A DNA stretch of 15,846 bases from the NCBI GenBank assembly GCA_934678955.1, contig CAKUSI010000053.1:1-15846 (forward strand). The letters are read 5' to 3'. This DNA is from an uncultured Austwickia sp. (GTDB lineage: Bacteria; Actinomycetota; Actinomycetes; Actinomycetales; Dermatophilaceae). This document shows positions 7,557 through 14,240 of this stretch, one piece after another. The notes under the pieces were generated by a model. That model saw nothing but the letters and a program-made list of their open reading frames with translations, did not search any database and was not told the origin of the DNA. Within the stretch, counting starts at the first letter, position 1; the number at the start of each line of letters is the position of its first letter. Made by a program: the position numbers and the translations under genes.

Positions 7557-8558
7557 ATGGCCGTCGTCACCATGCGCCAGCTCCTGGAGAGCGGCGTCCA
7601 CTTCGGGCACCAGACCCGCCGGTGGAACCCCAAGATGAAGCGCTTCATCATGACGGAGCGCAACGGGATCTACATCATCGACCTGCAGCAGTCGCTGACC
7701 TACATCAACGACGCGTATGACTTCGTCAAGCAGACGGTGGCTCACGGCGGGACGGTCCTGTTCGTCGGCACCAAGAAGCAGGCGCAGGAGCCGATCCAGG
7801 CGGAGGCGACCCGCGTCGGGATGCCGTATGTCAACCACCGCTGGCTGGGCGGCATGCTCACCAACTTCAACACGGTCCACAAGCGGCTCTCTCGGCTCAA
7901 GGAGCTGGAGGGCATCGACTTCGACGACGTGGCCGGTTCCGGGCGCACCAAGAAGGAGCTGCTCGTCCTGCGGCGCGAGAAGGAGAAGCTCGAGCGCACG
8001 CTGGGCGGAATCCGCGACATGAGCAAGGTGCCCTCGGCGGTGTGGATCGTCGACACCAAGAAGGAGCACCTCGCGGTCACCGAGGCGCGCAAGCTGCACC
8101 TGCCGGTGATCGCGATCCTGGACACGAACTGCGACCCTGACGAGGTCGACTACAAGATTCCGGGCAACGACGACGCGATCCGCTCGGTGACGCTGCTGAC
8201 CCACGTGATCGCCGACGCGGTGGCGGACGGCCTGATGACCCGGGCCCAGGGCCGCGACGGCGCCGAGGGTGCGGAGCAGGAGCCGCTCGCCGAGTGGGAG
8301 CGGGAGCTGCTGGCGGGTGAGGCGGCTGCGGCCGCCACCGACGTCGAGACCGGCCCGACCTCCGTGGCGCAGGCCGCCGACGCGACCGCCGTCGCGGAGA
8401 CCGCCGACCCCGCGGAGCAGGTCGCCCTGGGCGAGGCGCTGGAGGCCACCGCGGCCGAGGTCGCGGGCGTCGAGGAGGTGCCCTCCTCTCCGATGGGCAG
8501 CGAGATCATGCCGCCCGAGGCCGAGGAGCGCCCCGCCGACGAGCAGCCGCAGGCCTGA
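7557..8558 (+). CDS. rpsB: 30S ribosomal protein S2
   Basis: 333 residues. The ATG has GGAAGG (7541-7546) ten bases upstream and gives the canonical start [28 protein letters not shown]2 is a late-assembling protein of the small subunit that binds 16S rRNA and helps S1 or the mRNA dock. Family signatures [16 protein letters not shown] (30-45), VGTKKQAQ (70-77), [12 protein letters not shown] (93-104) and [11 protein letters not shown] (186-196) are all seen. The conserved core ends near residue 230. A tail of about 100 residues rich in Ala, Glu and Asp follows; such acidic tails are usual in actinobacterial S2 but absent from E. coli S2 (241 residues). It heads the rpsB-tsf operon; its first plausible promoter lies 240-280 bases upstream. 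Confidence 0.98.
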   Translation: MAVVTMRQLLESGVHFGHQTRRWNPKMKRFIMTERNGIYIIDLQQSLTYINDAYDFVKQTVAHGGTVLFVGTKKQAQEPIQAEATRVGMPYVNHRWLGGMLTNFNTVHKRLSRLKELEGIDFDDVAGSGRTKKELLVLRREKEKLERTLGGIRDMSKVPSAVWIVDTKKEHLAVTEARKLHLPVIAILDTNCDPDEVDYKIPGNDDAIRSVTLLTHVIADAVADGLMTRAQGRDGAEGAEQEPLAEWERELLAGEAAAAATDVETGPTSVAQAADATAVAETADPAEQVALGEALEATAAEVAGVEEVPSSPMGSEIMPPEAEERPADEQPQA

Positions 8559-8607
8559 CCGGCCGCGGCCTACCGACTTTTCCGCATCGAACAGATAGGG
8601 AAGATCC

Positions 8608-9432
8608 ATGGCGAACTACACCGCCGCTGACATCAAGGCGCTCCGCGAGGCGACCGGGGCCGGGATGATGGACGTCAAGAAGGCCCTGGATGAGGCCGAC
8701 GGAGACCGTGAGAAGGCCACCGAGATCCTGCGGGTGAAGGGCCTCAAGGGCGTTACGAAGCGCGAGGGTCGCTCCGCCAGCAACGGGCTGGTGGCCGCGC
8801 ATGTCGACTCCGGCGCCGGCACCCTCGTCGAGGTCAACTGCGAGACCGACTTCGTCGCGAAGGGCGAGAAGTTCATCGCTCTCGCGGAGGCCGTGCTCGC
8901 CTCGGCCGTGGCCTCGAAGGCGAGCAACGCGCAGGAGCTGCTGGACGGCACGATCGACGGGCGGAGCGTCCAGGAGGTCCTGGACGAGGCCAACGCCACC
9001 ATCGGCGAGAAGATCGAGGTGCGCCACGTGGCGCTCGTCGAGGCCCCGCAGGTGGTCTCCTACCTGCACAAGACCAGTCCTGACCTGCCTCCGCAGATCG
9101 GGGTGCTGGTGGGCTACGAGGGCGACGAGGCGGTGGCCAAGGACGTCGCGATGCACATCGCCGCCTTCGCCCCGACGGTGTTCACCCGCGAGGAGATCCC
9201 CGCCGAGACGGTGGAGAACGAGCGCCGCATCGCCGAGGCGACCGCCAAGGAGGAGGGCAAGCCCGAGAAGGCACTCCCGAAGATCGTCGAGGGTCGGGTC
9301 AACGGTTTCTTCGCCGAGAACGTGCTGCTCGAGCAGAAGTTCGCCAAGGATCAGAAGAAGACCGTCAAGCAGGTCCTCTCCGAGGGCAACACGACGGCGA
9401 CCGGCTTCGCCCGGCTGCGCGTCGGTCAGTGA
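8608..9432 (+). CDS. tsf: Elongation factor Ts
   Basis: 274 residues, ATG preceded by AGGGAAG at a spacing of four to five bases. EF-Ts is the nucleotide-exchange factor that turns EF-Tu-GDP back to EF-Tu-GTP in the cytoplasm. The N-terminal UBA-like domain reads TAADIKALREATGAGMMDVK (5-24) and KKALDEADGDREKATEILR. The core begins with the EF-Tu-contacting motif TDFVAKGEKF (80-89). The dimerisation/subdomain C region includes MHIAAFAPTVFTREEIP, and the protein ends with LEQKFAKDQKKTVKQVL. Length and order are normal for the short actinobacterial form. It follows rpsB after 49 bases, is surely co-transcribed, and is closed by a strong stem-loop 38 bases after its stop. Confidence 0.98.
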   Translation: MANYTAADIKALREATGAGMMDVKKALDEADGDREKATEILRVKGLKGVTKREGRSASNGLVAAHVDSGAGTLVEVNCETDFVAKGEKFIALAEAVLASAVASKASNAQELLDGTIDGRSVQEVLDEANATIGEKIEVRHVALVEAPQVVSYLHKTSPDLPPQIGVLVGYEGDEAVAKDVAMHIAAFAPTVFTREEIPAETVENERRIAEATAKEEGKPEKALPKIVEGRVNGFFAENVLLEQKFAKDQKKTVKQVLSEGNTTATGFARLRVGQ

Positions 9433-9470
9433 CGCCTGGCGCCGGCCGGTAGTCGCACCCGCAGGATTCA

Positions 9471-9503
9471 CAGAGCCCGCCCCGCACATCGGGGCGGGCT
9501 CTG
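9471..9503 (+). terminator. Perfect 14-bp stem-loop terminator after tsf
   Basis: CAGAGCCCGCCCCG (9471-9484) pairs without mismatch with CGGGGCGGGCTCTG (9490-9503) around the loop CACAT. There is no U-tract, as is common for GC-rich actinobacterial terminators. It ends the rpsB-tsf operon and separates it from the inserted block that follows. Confidence 0.88.
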
Positions 9504-9561
9504 CCGCGTCCTGGGCGATGTGCGCCACGAGCGCGGAGGGTGAGGAGCCGCCTGCTCATCC

Positions 9562-9588
9562 CCGCGCTGTAGCGCGAATACCGCGCTG
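9562..9588 (+). repeat. Direct repeat plus palindrome upstream of the small hypothetical gene
   Basis: CCGCGCTG occurs at 9562-9569 and again at 9581-9588, 19 bases apart start to start. The first copy is half of the inverted repeat CGCGCT-GT-AGCGCG (9563-9576). Roughly two helical turns between copies would suit a dimeric regulator. The rest of 9504-9773 holds nothing else that I can recognise apart from a strong ribosome-binding site at its end. Confidence 0.4.
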
Positions 9589-9773
9589 GGATGACGACCT
9601 TCGCCGAACGGCTCGGAAGACTGGACTCGTTCGCCGCCGGGGGGCGGCCCGGCCGCGCGGTGACGTGGGCGGCCGGGCCGTGCGAGGCGTCGGGCGAGAT
9701 CGCGCCCGCACGTCGCGGGCGGCGACGGAACAGGCCGATACGGCAAGAGCAGCAGCAGGAGAGGGAGTTTGGG

Positions 9774-10235
9774 ATGAACGCGGAGAAGCTCACGCTGGCC
9801 CGGGGGTTCGAGGTGTACGGCGTGGACGGCTGCGAAGCGATCGGCACCGGGTGGGCGGTCCTGCCCGACGTGGTGGTGGTCCCGGATGGAGCCGCAGCCT
9901 GGGAGCGGATGAGCGAGTCCGGCGCCCGGCGAGGGGTTCTGGTCGCTCTCGAGGATGGCCGGCGCATCCTCGCCAAGGAGGTTCACATCTCGGAGCGCGG
10001 CGCCTTGGCGCTCGAGCTCCCCGAGGGGACCCTGTGCGTCGATTCGCAGGGTGGTCTTCCCGGCGAGGTGGTGGCGGTGCTCGGCCACTCGGAGAGCGGC
10101 GGCACGCGGAAGGACGACGGCTCAGGGGACTTCTGTTCCGACGAGTTCGCCGGCCCGGGGATGCAAGCCTGGGCCCCAGGTCGGCACCCGTCGCTGTGGT
10201 GCCGGATCTTCCCGCGAATGTCCGCCTGCAGGTAG
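9774..10235 (+). CDS. Hypothetical protein, possible degenerate trypsin-like half-domain
   Basis: 153 residues. The ATG at 9774 follows AGGAGAGGGAG by six bases, a very good ribosome-binding site. The frame remains open to an earlier ATG at 9591, but those extra 61 residues are basic and low-complexity and have no ribosome-binding site. I do not recognise a firm family. GTGWAVLPDVVVVPDGAAA (about 25-43) resembles the G-x-G-W-V-V-ap-gyVVTnaHV start of bacterial trypsin-like proteases, but Asp-Gly stands where the catalytic His would be. RRILAKEVHISERGALALEL (about 63-82) resembles the strand with the catalytic Asp, but Gly-Ala replaces it. GEVVAVLGHSESGG recalls the vtvlGYP segment. The Ser region is absent. 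There is no signal peptide. It may be an inactive scaffold or unrelated. It lies between the tsf terminator and the two-component system. Confidence 0.6.
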   Translation: MNAEKLTLARGFEVYGVDGCEAIGTGWAVLPDVVVVPDGAAAWERMSESGARRGVLVALEDGRRILAKEVHISERGALALELPEGTLCVDSQGGLPGEVVAVLGHSESGGTRKDDGSGDFCSDEFAGPGMQAWAPGRHPSLWCRIFPRMSACR

Positions 10236-10284
10236 GCGGCGGATCGCAGGCCTCAGATTCTTGGGGGTTCTGGAAACATTCTGA

Positions 10285-10318
10285 GTGACAGGCGTATTCG
10301 GATCTGCCCATACTGGGC
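10285..10318 (+). promoter_or_regulatory. Promoter of the two-component operon with a palindrome over the -10
   Basis: GTGACA (10285-10290, five of six matches to TTGACA) and CATACT (10309-10314, four of six to TATAAT) are 18 bases apart. Transcription would start near 10321, about 33 bases before the kinase ATG. The inverted repeat GCCCA-TAC-TGGGC (10306-10318) covers the -10 and could be an operator. A second pair, CTCAGA (10252-10257) and TCTGAG (10280-10285), lies just upstream. Confidence 0.5.
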
Positions 10319-10353
10319 CTGACGTTCGTCGTCGCGCTCCGGGGGGTGGGTCC

Positions 10354-11760
10354 ATGCGGTTCGGGCTGCGTGGCATGTCCGCAAGGACGGGTGTCGCCAT
10401 GTGGGCGGCCGCGGTAGGGGTGGAGATGCTCGTCTGGGGTGGCGACGGTGCCGTGCGCGGCGACGTCGCCACCCTACCGTCGGCGCTGATCGTGCTGGCC
10501 GCCTGCGCCGCGTACGCGCCCCTGCTCCTGTGGCGGGAGCGCCCGTGGTGGGCGTTCGGCAGCGCCTGGGCGTTCGCGATCGCGATCGGCGTGGCGGTGC
10601 CCTCGTACGAGCCGTTCGCCGGGCTGCTCCTCGGCCTGTACGCGGTCGCGCGCCGCTGCTCGTCGAGGCAGGGGAAGGCGGCGCTGCTCGCTACCGGGAC
10701 TCCGTTCGCGCTGGCCACCTTCGACGCGGCCTCGTTCGACGGGCCACCCGCTGTTGTGGATCTGGCGGTGATCGGAGGGTTCTGGGCGATGGCGTCCATC
10801 GGGGTGTGGCTGGTGGGACGCATCGCCCGCCGCGCAGAGCGGCAGGCGAAGGGACACGCCGCCGCGCTGGCCGCCGCCGAGGACGCCGCCCGGCGGGCCG
10901 AGCGCGTGGGCATCGCGCGGGAGCTGCACGACATCGTGGCGCACGCGCTGAGCGGGATCGTGGTCCAGGCGGCCGGGGCCCGGGCGATCCACGCGGCCGT
11001 CCCCGGCACCCCCGAGCCCGTGGCCCGCGCCCTGCGCGACATCGAGGCGGCGGGCGCGGAGGCGATGCGTGAGCTCCACCGCCTGCTGGGGCTGTTGCGC
11101 GAGGCCGGCCTGGCCGATGAACACGGGGTGTCGCATCGGCTCGCCGAGATGAATGTCCTCGTCGGACGCGCCCAAGCGGTCGGGCTGGACGTGGCGGTGA
11201 CGGCGACAGGGGCGCCGGTCCACCTCGACGGGAGCGTCGAGCACGCGGCATACCGCGTCTTGCAGGAGTCCCTCTCCAACGCGATGAAACACACCGGCCG
11301 AGGGGGGCGCGTCGACGTCGACCTGACCTGGATGCCGGACGGTGTCGATGTCGTGGTCCGCACGCGAGCGCCCATGGTGAGCGCGGCCGACGGCGTCCCC
11401 TTCTCGAGCGATGCCCTCCGGGTGGACGGCCCTGCACCCGACGGGTCTCGCGTGGTGGAGGGCCACAGGTCCGACGTCCGCCCGGTGTCGCCGGCGGATC
11501 GACCAGCCGGCGGTCCGACGCGCGGGGCCGCCGGGCCGCCCGGACCGCTCCCGGAGACAGGAGGACGGCCGCGCCTCGGCGGGCATGGCCTCGCGGGACT
11601 GCGCGAACGCGTCCACCTGGCGGGGGGACACTTCGAGGCGGGCCCTGTCCCAGGGGGATTCGAGACCCGGGCGCACCTACCGGCACGGGGGACGCACAGC
11701 GAGCCGGCGGGACGGGGCGAGTCGTTCGTCGGCGCCGTGGAGCCGGGGGCCGCGCGATGA
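10354..11760 (+). CDS. NarL-family sensor histidine kinase with insertion in the ATPase domain
   Basis: 468 residues. The ATG at 10354 is preceded by GGGGGGTGGG; an in-frame GTG at 10285 coincides with the -35 box and is rejected. About five or six hydrophobic segments fill residues 13-157, with little outside the membrane, so the signal is probably sensed in or at the membrane. A coiled linker (158-185) leads to the HisKA_3 dimerisation domain with phospho-acceptor H192 in RELHDIVAHALSG (189-201). The ATPase N-box is ESLSNAMKH (305-313, N309) and the G-box is GGHGLAGLRERV (409-420). Between them, about 340-408, lies a Pro/Gly/Arg-rich, probably disordered stretch, and the usual D-box is not clear (VDVVVRTRAP). 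It phosphorylates the downstream regulator, whose ATG overlaps its TGA. The signal is unknown. Confidence 0.93.
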   Translation: MRFGLRGMSARTGVAMWAAAVGVEMLVWGGDGAVRGDVATLPSALIVLAACAAYAPLLLWRERPWWAFGSAWAFAIAIGVAVPSYEPFAGLLLGLYAVARRCSSRQGKAALLATGTPFALATFDAASFDGPPAVVDLAVIGGFWAMASIGVWLVGRIARRAERQAKGHAAALAAAEDAARRAERVGIARELHDIVAHALSGIVVQAAGARAIHAAVPGTPEPVARALRDIEAAGAEAMRELHRLLGLLREAGLADEHGVSHRLAEMNVLVGRAQAVGLDVAVTATGAPVHLDGSVEHAAYRVLQESLSNAMKHTGRGGRVDVDLTWMPDGVDVVVRTRAPMVSAADGVPFSSDALRVDGPAPDGSRVVEGHRSDVRPVSPADRPAGGPTRGAAGPPGPLPETGGRPRLGGHGLAGLRERVHLAGGHFEAGPVPGGFETRAHLPARGTHSEPAGRGESFVGAVEPGAAR

Positions 11761-12446
11761 CGCTCACCGTGCTGCTGGCCGACGATCAGGACCTCGTGCG
11801 GTCTGGGCTGCGGATGCTCTTGGAGGCGGAGCCCGACCTGGAGGTCGTGGCCGAGGCCCGCGACGGCTCCGAGGCGGTCGACCTCGCGGCGCGATGGCGA
11901 CCCGACGTGGTGGTGATGGACCTGCGGATGCCGGGCCTCGATGGCCGTGCCGCGACCGAGAAGATCCTGCGCGCGGTGCCGGAGCGCGCCGACCGGCTCA
12001 CCAAGGTGCTGGTCCTCACCACGTTCGACGGGGATGAGGACGTGTATGGGGCGCTGCGCGCGGGCGCGTCGGGCTACCTGCTCAAGCATTCCTCTCCGGG
12101 CGAGGTCGCCCAGGCGATCCGGCGGGTCGCCTCGGGGGAGTCGTGGCTCGATCCCCGCGTCACCGGCCGCGTGATCGCCGCGGTGCGTGACCTGGCGGTC
12201 CGGAGCGCCCCGCCCGGCCGCTCTCCGGAGGCGGCCGCGTTGGAGGCCCTCACGCCTCGCGAACGCGAGGTCTTGGCGCTCGTCGCGGAGGGCCTGAGCA
12301 ACGCCGAGATCCGCGATCGGCTCGTCCTGTCCGAGGCCACGGTGAAGACCCACGTCGCGCGCATCCTGATGAAGTCCGGCTCGCGGGATCGCGCCGCCGC
12401 CGTCGCGCTGGCCTATCGCAGCGGTTTCGTGGCCTCCGGGGGCTGA
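11757..12446 (+). CDS. NarL/FixJ-family response regulator
   Basis: 229 residues, starting in an ATGA overlap with the kinase stop, so kinase and regulator are translationally coupled and almost certainly a cognate pair. The receiver domain (1-120) has the acidic pair D9-D10, phospho-acceptor D55 (VVVMDLRMPG), the switch T88 (LVLTTFD) and K110 (GYLLKHSSPGEV). A linker of about 40 residues follows. The LuxR-type DNA-binding domain (about 163-225) reads LTPREREVLALVAEGLSNAEI and LSEATVKTHVARILMKSGSRDR. All key residues are present, so it should be functional. No further gene follows in the operon; the next gene encodes a secreted Cys-rich protein after 205 bases and is a candidate target. Confidence 0.97.
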   Translation: MTLTVLLADDQDLVRSGLRMLLEAEPDLEVVAEARDGSEAVDLAARWRPDVVVMDLRMPGLDGRAATEKILRAVPERADRLTKVLVLTTFDGDEDVYGALRAGASGYLLKHSSPGEVAQAIRRVASGESWLDPRVTGRVIAAVRDLAVRSAPPGRSPEAAALEALTPREREVLALVAEGLSNAEIRDRLVLSEATVKTHVARILMKSGSRDRAAAVALAYRSGFVASGG

Positions 12447-12448
12447 GC

Positions 12449-12468
12449 GGGGCACGAAGGGGCACGAA
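12449..12468 (+). repeat. Tandem 10-bp repeat after the response regulator
   Basis: GGGGCACGAA is present twice head-to-tail without mismatch directly after the response-regulator stop codon. A period of one helical turn makes it a possible regulator-binding site for the downstream secreted-protein gene, although it lies about 185 bases ahead of that start. Confidence 0.5.
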
Positions 12469-12651
12469 GCGGCGAACGATCGCGGTCAGGGTCGCCCCAC
12501 GGCGCGCTGTCATCCCGGTGGGGTAGGCGTAGATACCGCGACGGTCCGACGATCTGCCGGGCGGCGCCTCCGATGCTGGCAGTGTCCAACCCACCCGGCC
12601 ATCGCTTCGTCGGCCGGAAGGGATTCCGCAGTCTCGGAGGTGAATCCAGCC

Positions 12652-13143
12652 ATGACCATCCCTCTTCCCACCCGCTCCCGCCGCGTCAGCGGCGCCCTCG
12701 CCGCCCTCGTCACCGCTGCGTGGTTCGTGGCCACGCCGGGCAGCGCCCAGGCGCTGGCCGGCGCGTCGGTACTTCAGGGCTCGGTGCCCTCGACGGCCTC
12801 GGCGGCCGAGACGGCCCCGGGGCCCGAGTCGGCTCCGGTGACGCCTGGTTCCGCGACAAGCTCACTCGAGCCCGGCGAGAAGCTCCCGAAGCCGGGCGAG
12901 TGGTGCTACACGCCACCGTGCCCGCCCGGGAAGATGTGCGCCGCGTATGTCATCTGCCGGCCATGCCCGCCCCCACCCATCAAGTTCTGCCGCCCGATGC
13001 CCTGCCTCGTCGCGCCCTGCCCGGTGCGCTGCTACTGGCCGCTCTTCCTGCGGATCAAGCCCTGCTTGACGCAGAACCCGCCAGTGATCGCGCCCGCTCC
13101 TCCGCTGCTTCAGGAGCCGACCACGCCACTTCCGAAGCCGTGA
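12652..13143 (+). CDS. Secreted cysteine- and proline-rich protein of unknown function
   Basis: 163 residues, ATG preceded by GGAGG (12636-12640) at 11 bases. A GTG at 12640 in the same frame overlaps that ribosome-binding site and is rejected. A classical signal peptide is seen: basic MTIPLPTRSRR, hydrophobic 13-27, and probable cleavage after SAQA (31-34). Residues 35-80 are Ala/Ser/Pro/Glu-rich and probably unstructured. Residues 85-138 carry ten cysteines at 85, 90, 96, 102, 105, 113, 118, 123, 127 and 138, set in a framework of CPP and RPC-type motifs, which would fit five disulfides or a metal site. The tail is Pro-rich. The cysteine pattern matches no family I can name. It stands alone between a two-component system and two hairpins. 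A short CCGGCC/GGCCGG stem (12595-12617) lies in its leader. Secretion is well supported; function is open. Confidence 0.85.
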   Translation: MTIPLPTRSRRVSGALAALVTAAWFVATPGSAQALAGASVLQGSVPSTASAAETAPGPESAPVTPGSATSSLEPGEKLPKPGEWCYTPPCPPGKMCAAYVICRPCPPPPIKFCRPMPCLVAPCPVRCYWPLFLRIKPCLTQNPPVIAPAPPLLQEPTTPLPKP

Positions 13144-13190
13144 TCAGTTCGCAAATACGGAAAGGATAGGCAATCTGTTCCGCGGTTGAG

Positions 13191-13224
13191 TACGCCAGCG
13201 CAGTGACTCCACTACGCTGGCGTA
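13191..13224 (+). terminator. Long hairpin after the Cys-rich protein gene
   Basis: TACGCCAGCG (13191-13200) pairs perfectly with CGCTGGCGTA (13215-13224). After one C/A mismatch, AGTG (13202-13205) also pairs with CACT (13210-13213), leaving the four-base loop ACTC. No T-run follows. It lies 47 bases after the secreted-protein stop and is probably a terminator; an operator is the alternative. Confidence 0.65.
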
Positions 13225-13229
13225 GCGGC

Positions 13230-13252
13230 GCCGCCGACATCCGGTCGGCGGC
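13230..13252 (+). terminator. Second hairpin, partly T-rich flank
   Basis: GCCGCCGAC (13230-13238) pairs with GTCGGCGGC (13244-13252) around ATCCG, followed by CTCTGCTTC. It begins only five bases after the preceding hairpin, so the pair may act as a tandem terminator, or this one may belong to the leader of the DUF364 gene. Confidence 0.5.
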
Positions 13253-13296
13253 CTCTGCTTCGGGATCGGAGGCATGGTGGCGCGAGGCGAGCGGCG

Positions 13297-14178
13297 GTGA
13301 CGCGGAACCAGTGGCAGTTGTACGAGGACCTCGTCGACGGGATCCCGCCCGGCATCCGCATCCTCGACGTGGCCGCTTCCCGCTGGACCGTGATCGTGAC
13401 CGAGGTCGGCGCGGGGATCGCGATGTCCTACCACTACGGGCCGCGCGAGGGCGCGAAGGCCATGACCACGCTCGGGCAGGACCTGCGCACCGTCGCGAGC
13501 TGGAGCCGGTCCTGGGACATGAGCGTCGCCACGATCGGCGTCGCCGCCATCAACAGCTGGTACAACTCCGTGGAGCGGATCGCCGCCCACCCCCGGGGGG
13601 TCTTCACCGGCGGGGTGTCGACGTTCGACCTGCGTCGTGACGAGCTGGACGGACGCCGCGTCGGGATGGTGGGGCATTTCCCGGAGGCGCGCCGCATGGG
13701 GGAGGTCGCCGACCTGTTGGTCTTCGAGCGCTCCCCGTCGGGTCACGACCTGCCCGACCAGGCGGCGGAATACGAACTCGCCGACCGGGACTGGGTGTTC
13801 ATCACCGGCACCACGCTGGTCAACAAGACCCTGCCCCGCCTCCTCGACCTCGCCGCGCACGCGCGGGTGACCCTCATCGGGCCTACGACCACGTTCGCGC
13901 CGGAGGTGTTCGGCGACCGGATCGGGGAGTACGGGGGCTCGCTGGTGACCGATCAGGACGTCGTCATGCTGGCCTGCAAGACCGGATGCGGCCACCGCCA
14001 GGCCCGGGACGGGCTTATGCGGTTCAACGTGGCGCTGCCCGCCCGCGAGCCTCGACCTGCGACCCCATCCCTGGCTGACGTCGAGCGGCCGAAGCCGCCC
14101 CAGGAAGTGGCCGAGGTCACGCTGGGGCGGGTCGCGCACCCTGCCGAAAGGACGCGATCCGGCCCTGTGGGAGGATGA
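13297..14178 (+). CDS. DUF4213/DUF364 family protein (putative heavy-metal chelation)
   Basis: 293 residues from a GTG preceded by a GA-rich GCGAGGCGAG. The N-terminal 95 residues fit the DUF4213 (enolase N-terminus-like) domain: [26 protein letters not shown], then [10 protein letters not shown] (81-90). The DUF364 domain (about 115-245) shows [10 protein letters not shown] (120-129), [12 protein letters not shown] (150-161), [18 protein letters not shown] (166-183) and [15 protein letters not shown] (191-205). Members have been labelled heavy-metal-chelation proteins on structural grounds; no reaction is established. A Cys/His cluster, CKTGCGH (227-233), is seen and could bind metal. The last 45 residues are low-complexity. 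It is cytoplasmic, with no signal peptide or membrane segment. Its TGA overlaps an ATG (ATGA) in the pyrH frame, but pyrH more likely starts further down. No clear promoter of its own was found. Confidence 0.88.
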   Translation: MTRNQWQLYEDLVDGIPPGIRILDVAASRWTVIVTEVGAGIAMSYHYGPREGAKAMTTLGQDLRTVASWSRSWDMSVATIGVAAINSWYNSVERIAAHPRGVFTGGVSTFDLRRDELDGRRVGMVGHFPEARRMGEVADLLVFERSPSGHDLPDQAAEYELADRDWVFITGTTLVNKTLPRLLDLAAHARVTLIGPTTTFAPEVFGDRIGEYGGSLVTDQDVVMLACKTGCGHRQARDGLMRFNVALPAREPRPATPSLADVERPKPPQEVAEVTLGRVAHPAERTRSGPVGG

Positions 14179-14225
14179 CGGGCAGACCGGCCCCGGTGCG
14201 CCCGGCGCCGAATCCGTTCGCTTCC

Positions 14226-14240
14226 AGGGAGGCCCCGTTG
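14226..14240 (+). promoter_or_regulatory. Ribosome-binding site that fixes the TTG start of pyrH
   Basis: AGGGAGG (14226-14232) lies five bases before TTG 14238-14240. The upstream in-frame ATG (14175-14177) has GGGAGG touching it with no spacer, so initiation at the TTG is preferred. Confidence 0.6.

Noticed and set aside
7244..7663. N-terminal extension of the aminotransferase into rpsB
   Set aside because: The frame is open, but the extra 140 residues are antisense to S2 and lack aminotransferase similarity.
8561..8570. GC palindrome GGCCGCGGCC and nearby T-run between rpsB and tsf as a terminator
   Set aside because: A self-complementary decamer leaves no loop; only weak 4-bp stems are possible and the genes are expected to be co-transcribed.
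6705..8609. 634-codon minus-strand open frame across rpsB and the aminotransferase
   Set aside because: It is antisense to rpsB and out of frame with the aminotransferase; no family features.
9591..9773. Upstream start for the small hypothetical protein
   Set aside because: No ribosome-binding site, basic low-complexity product, and a strong ribosome-binding site exists for the ATG at 9774.
10285..10353. GTG start 23 codons upstream for the histidine kinase
   Set aside because: This GTG coincides with a good -35 box and lacks a ribosome-binding site; the ATG at 10354 has one.
10122..12455. 777-codon open frame on the minus strand opposite the two-component genes
   Set aside because: It lies opposite clear kinase and regulator domains; its translation is low-complexity Arg/Ala/Pro/Ser with no domain. 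Long antisense frames are expected in very GC-rich DNA.
14175..14237. ATG start of pyrH overlapping the DUF364 stop
   Set aside because: The GGGAGG touches the ATG with no spacer, while TTG 14238 has an ideally spaced site. It cannot be excluded fully.
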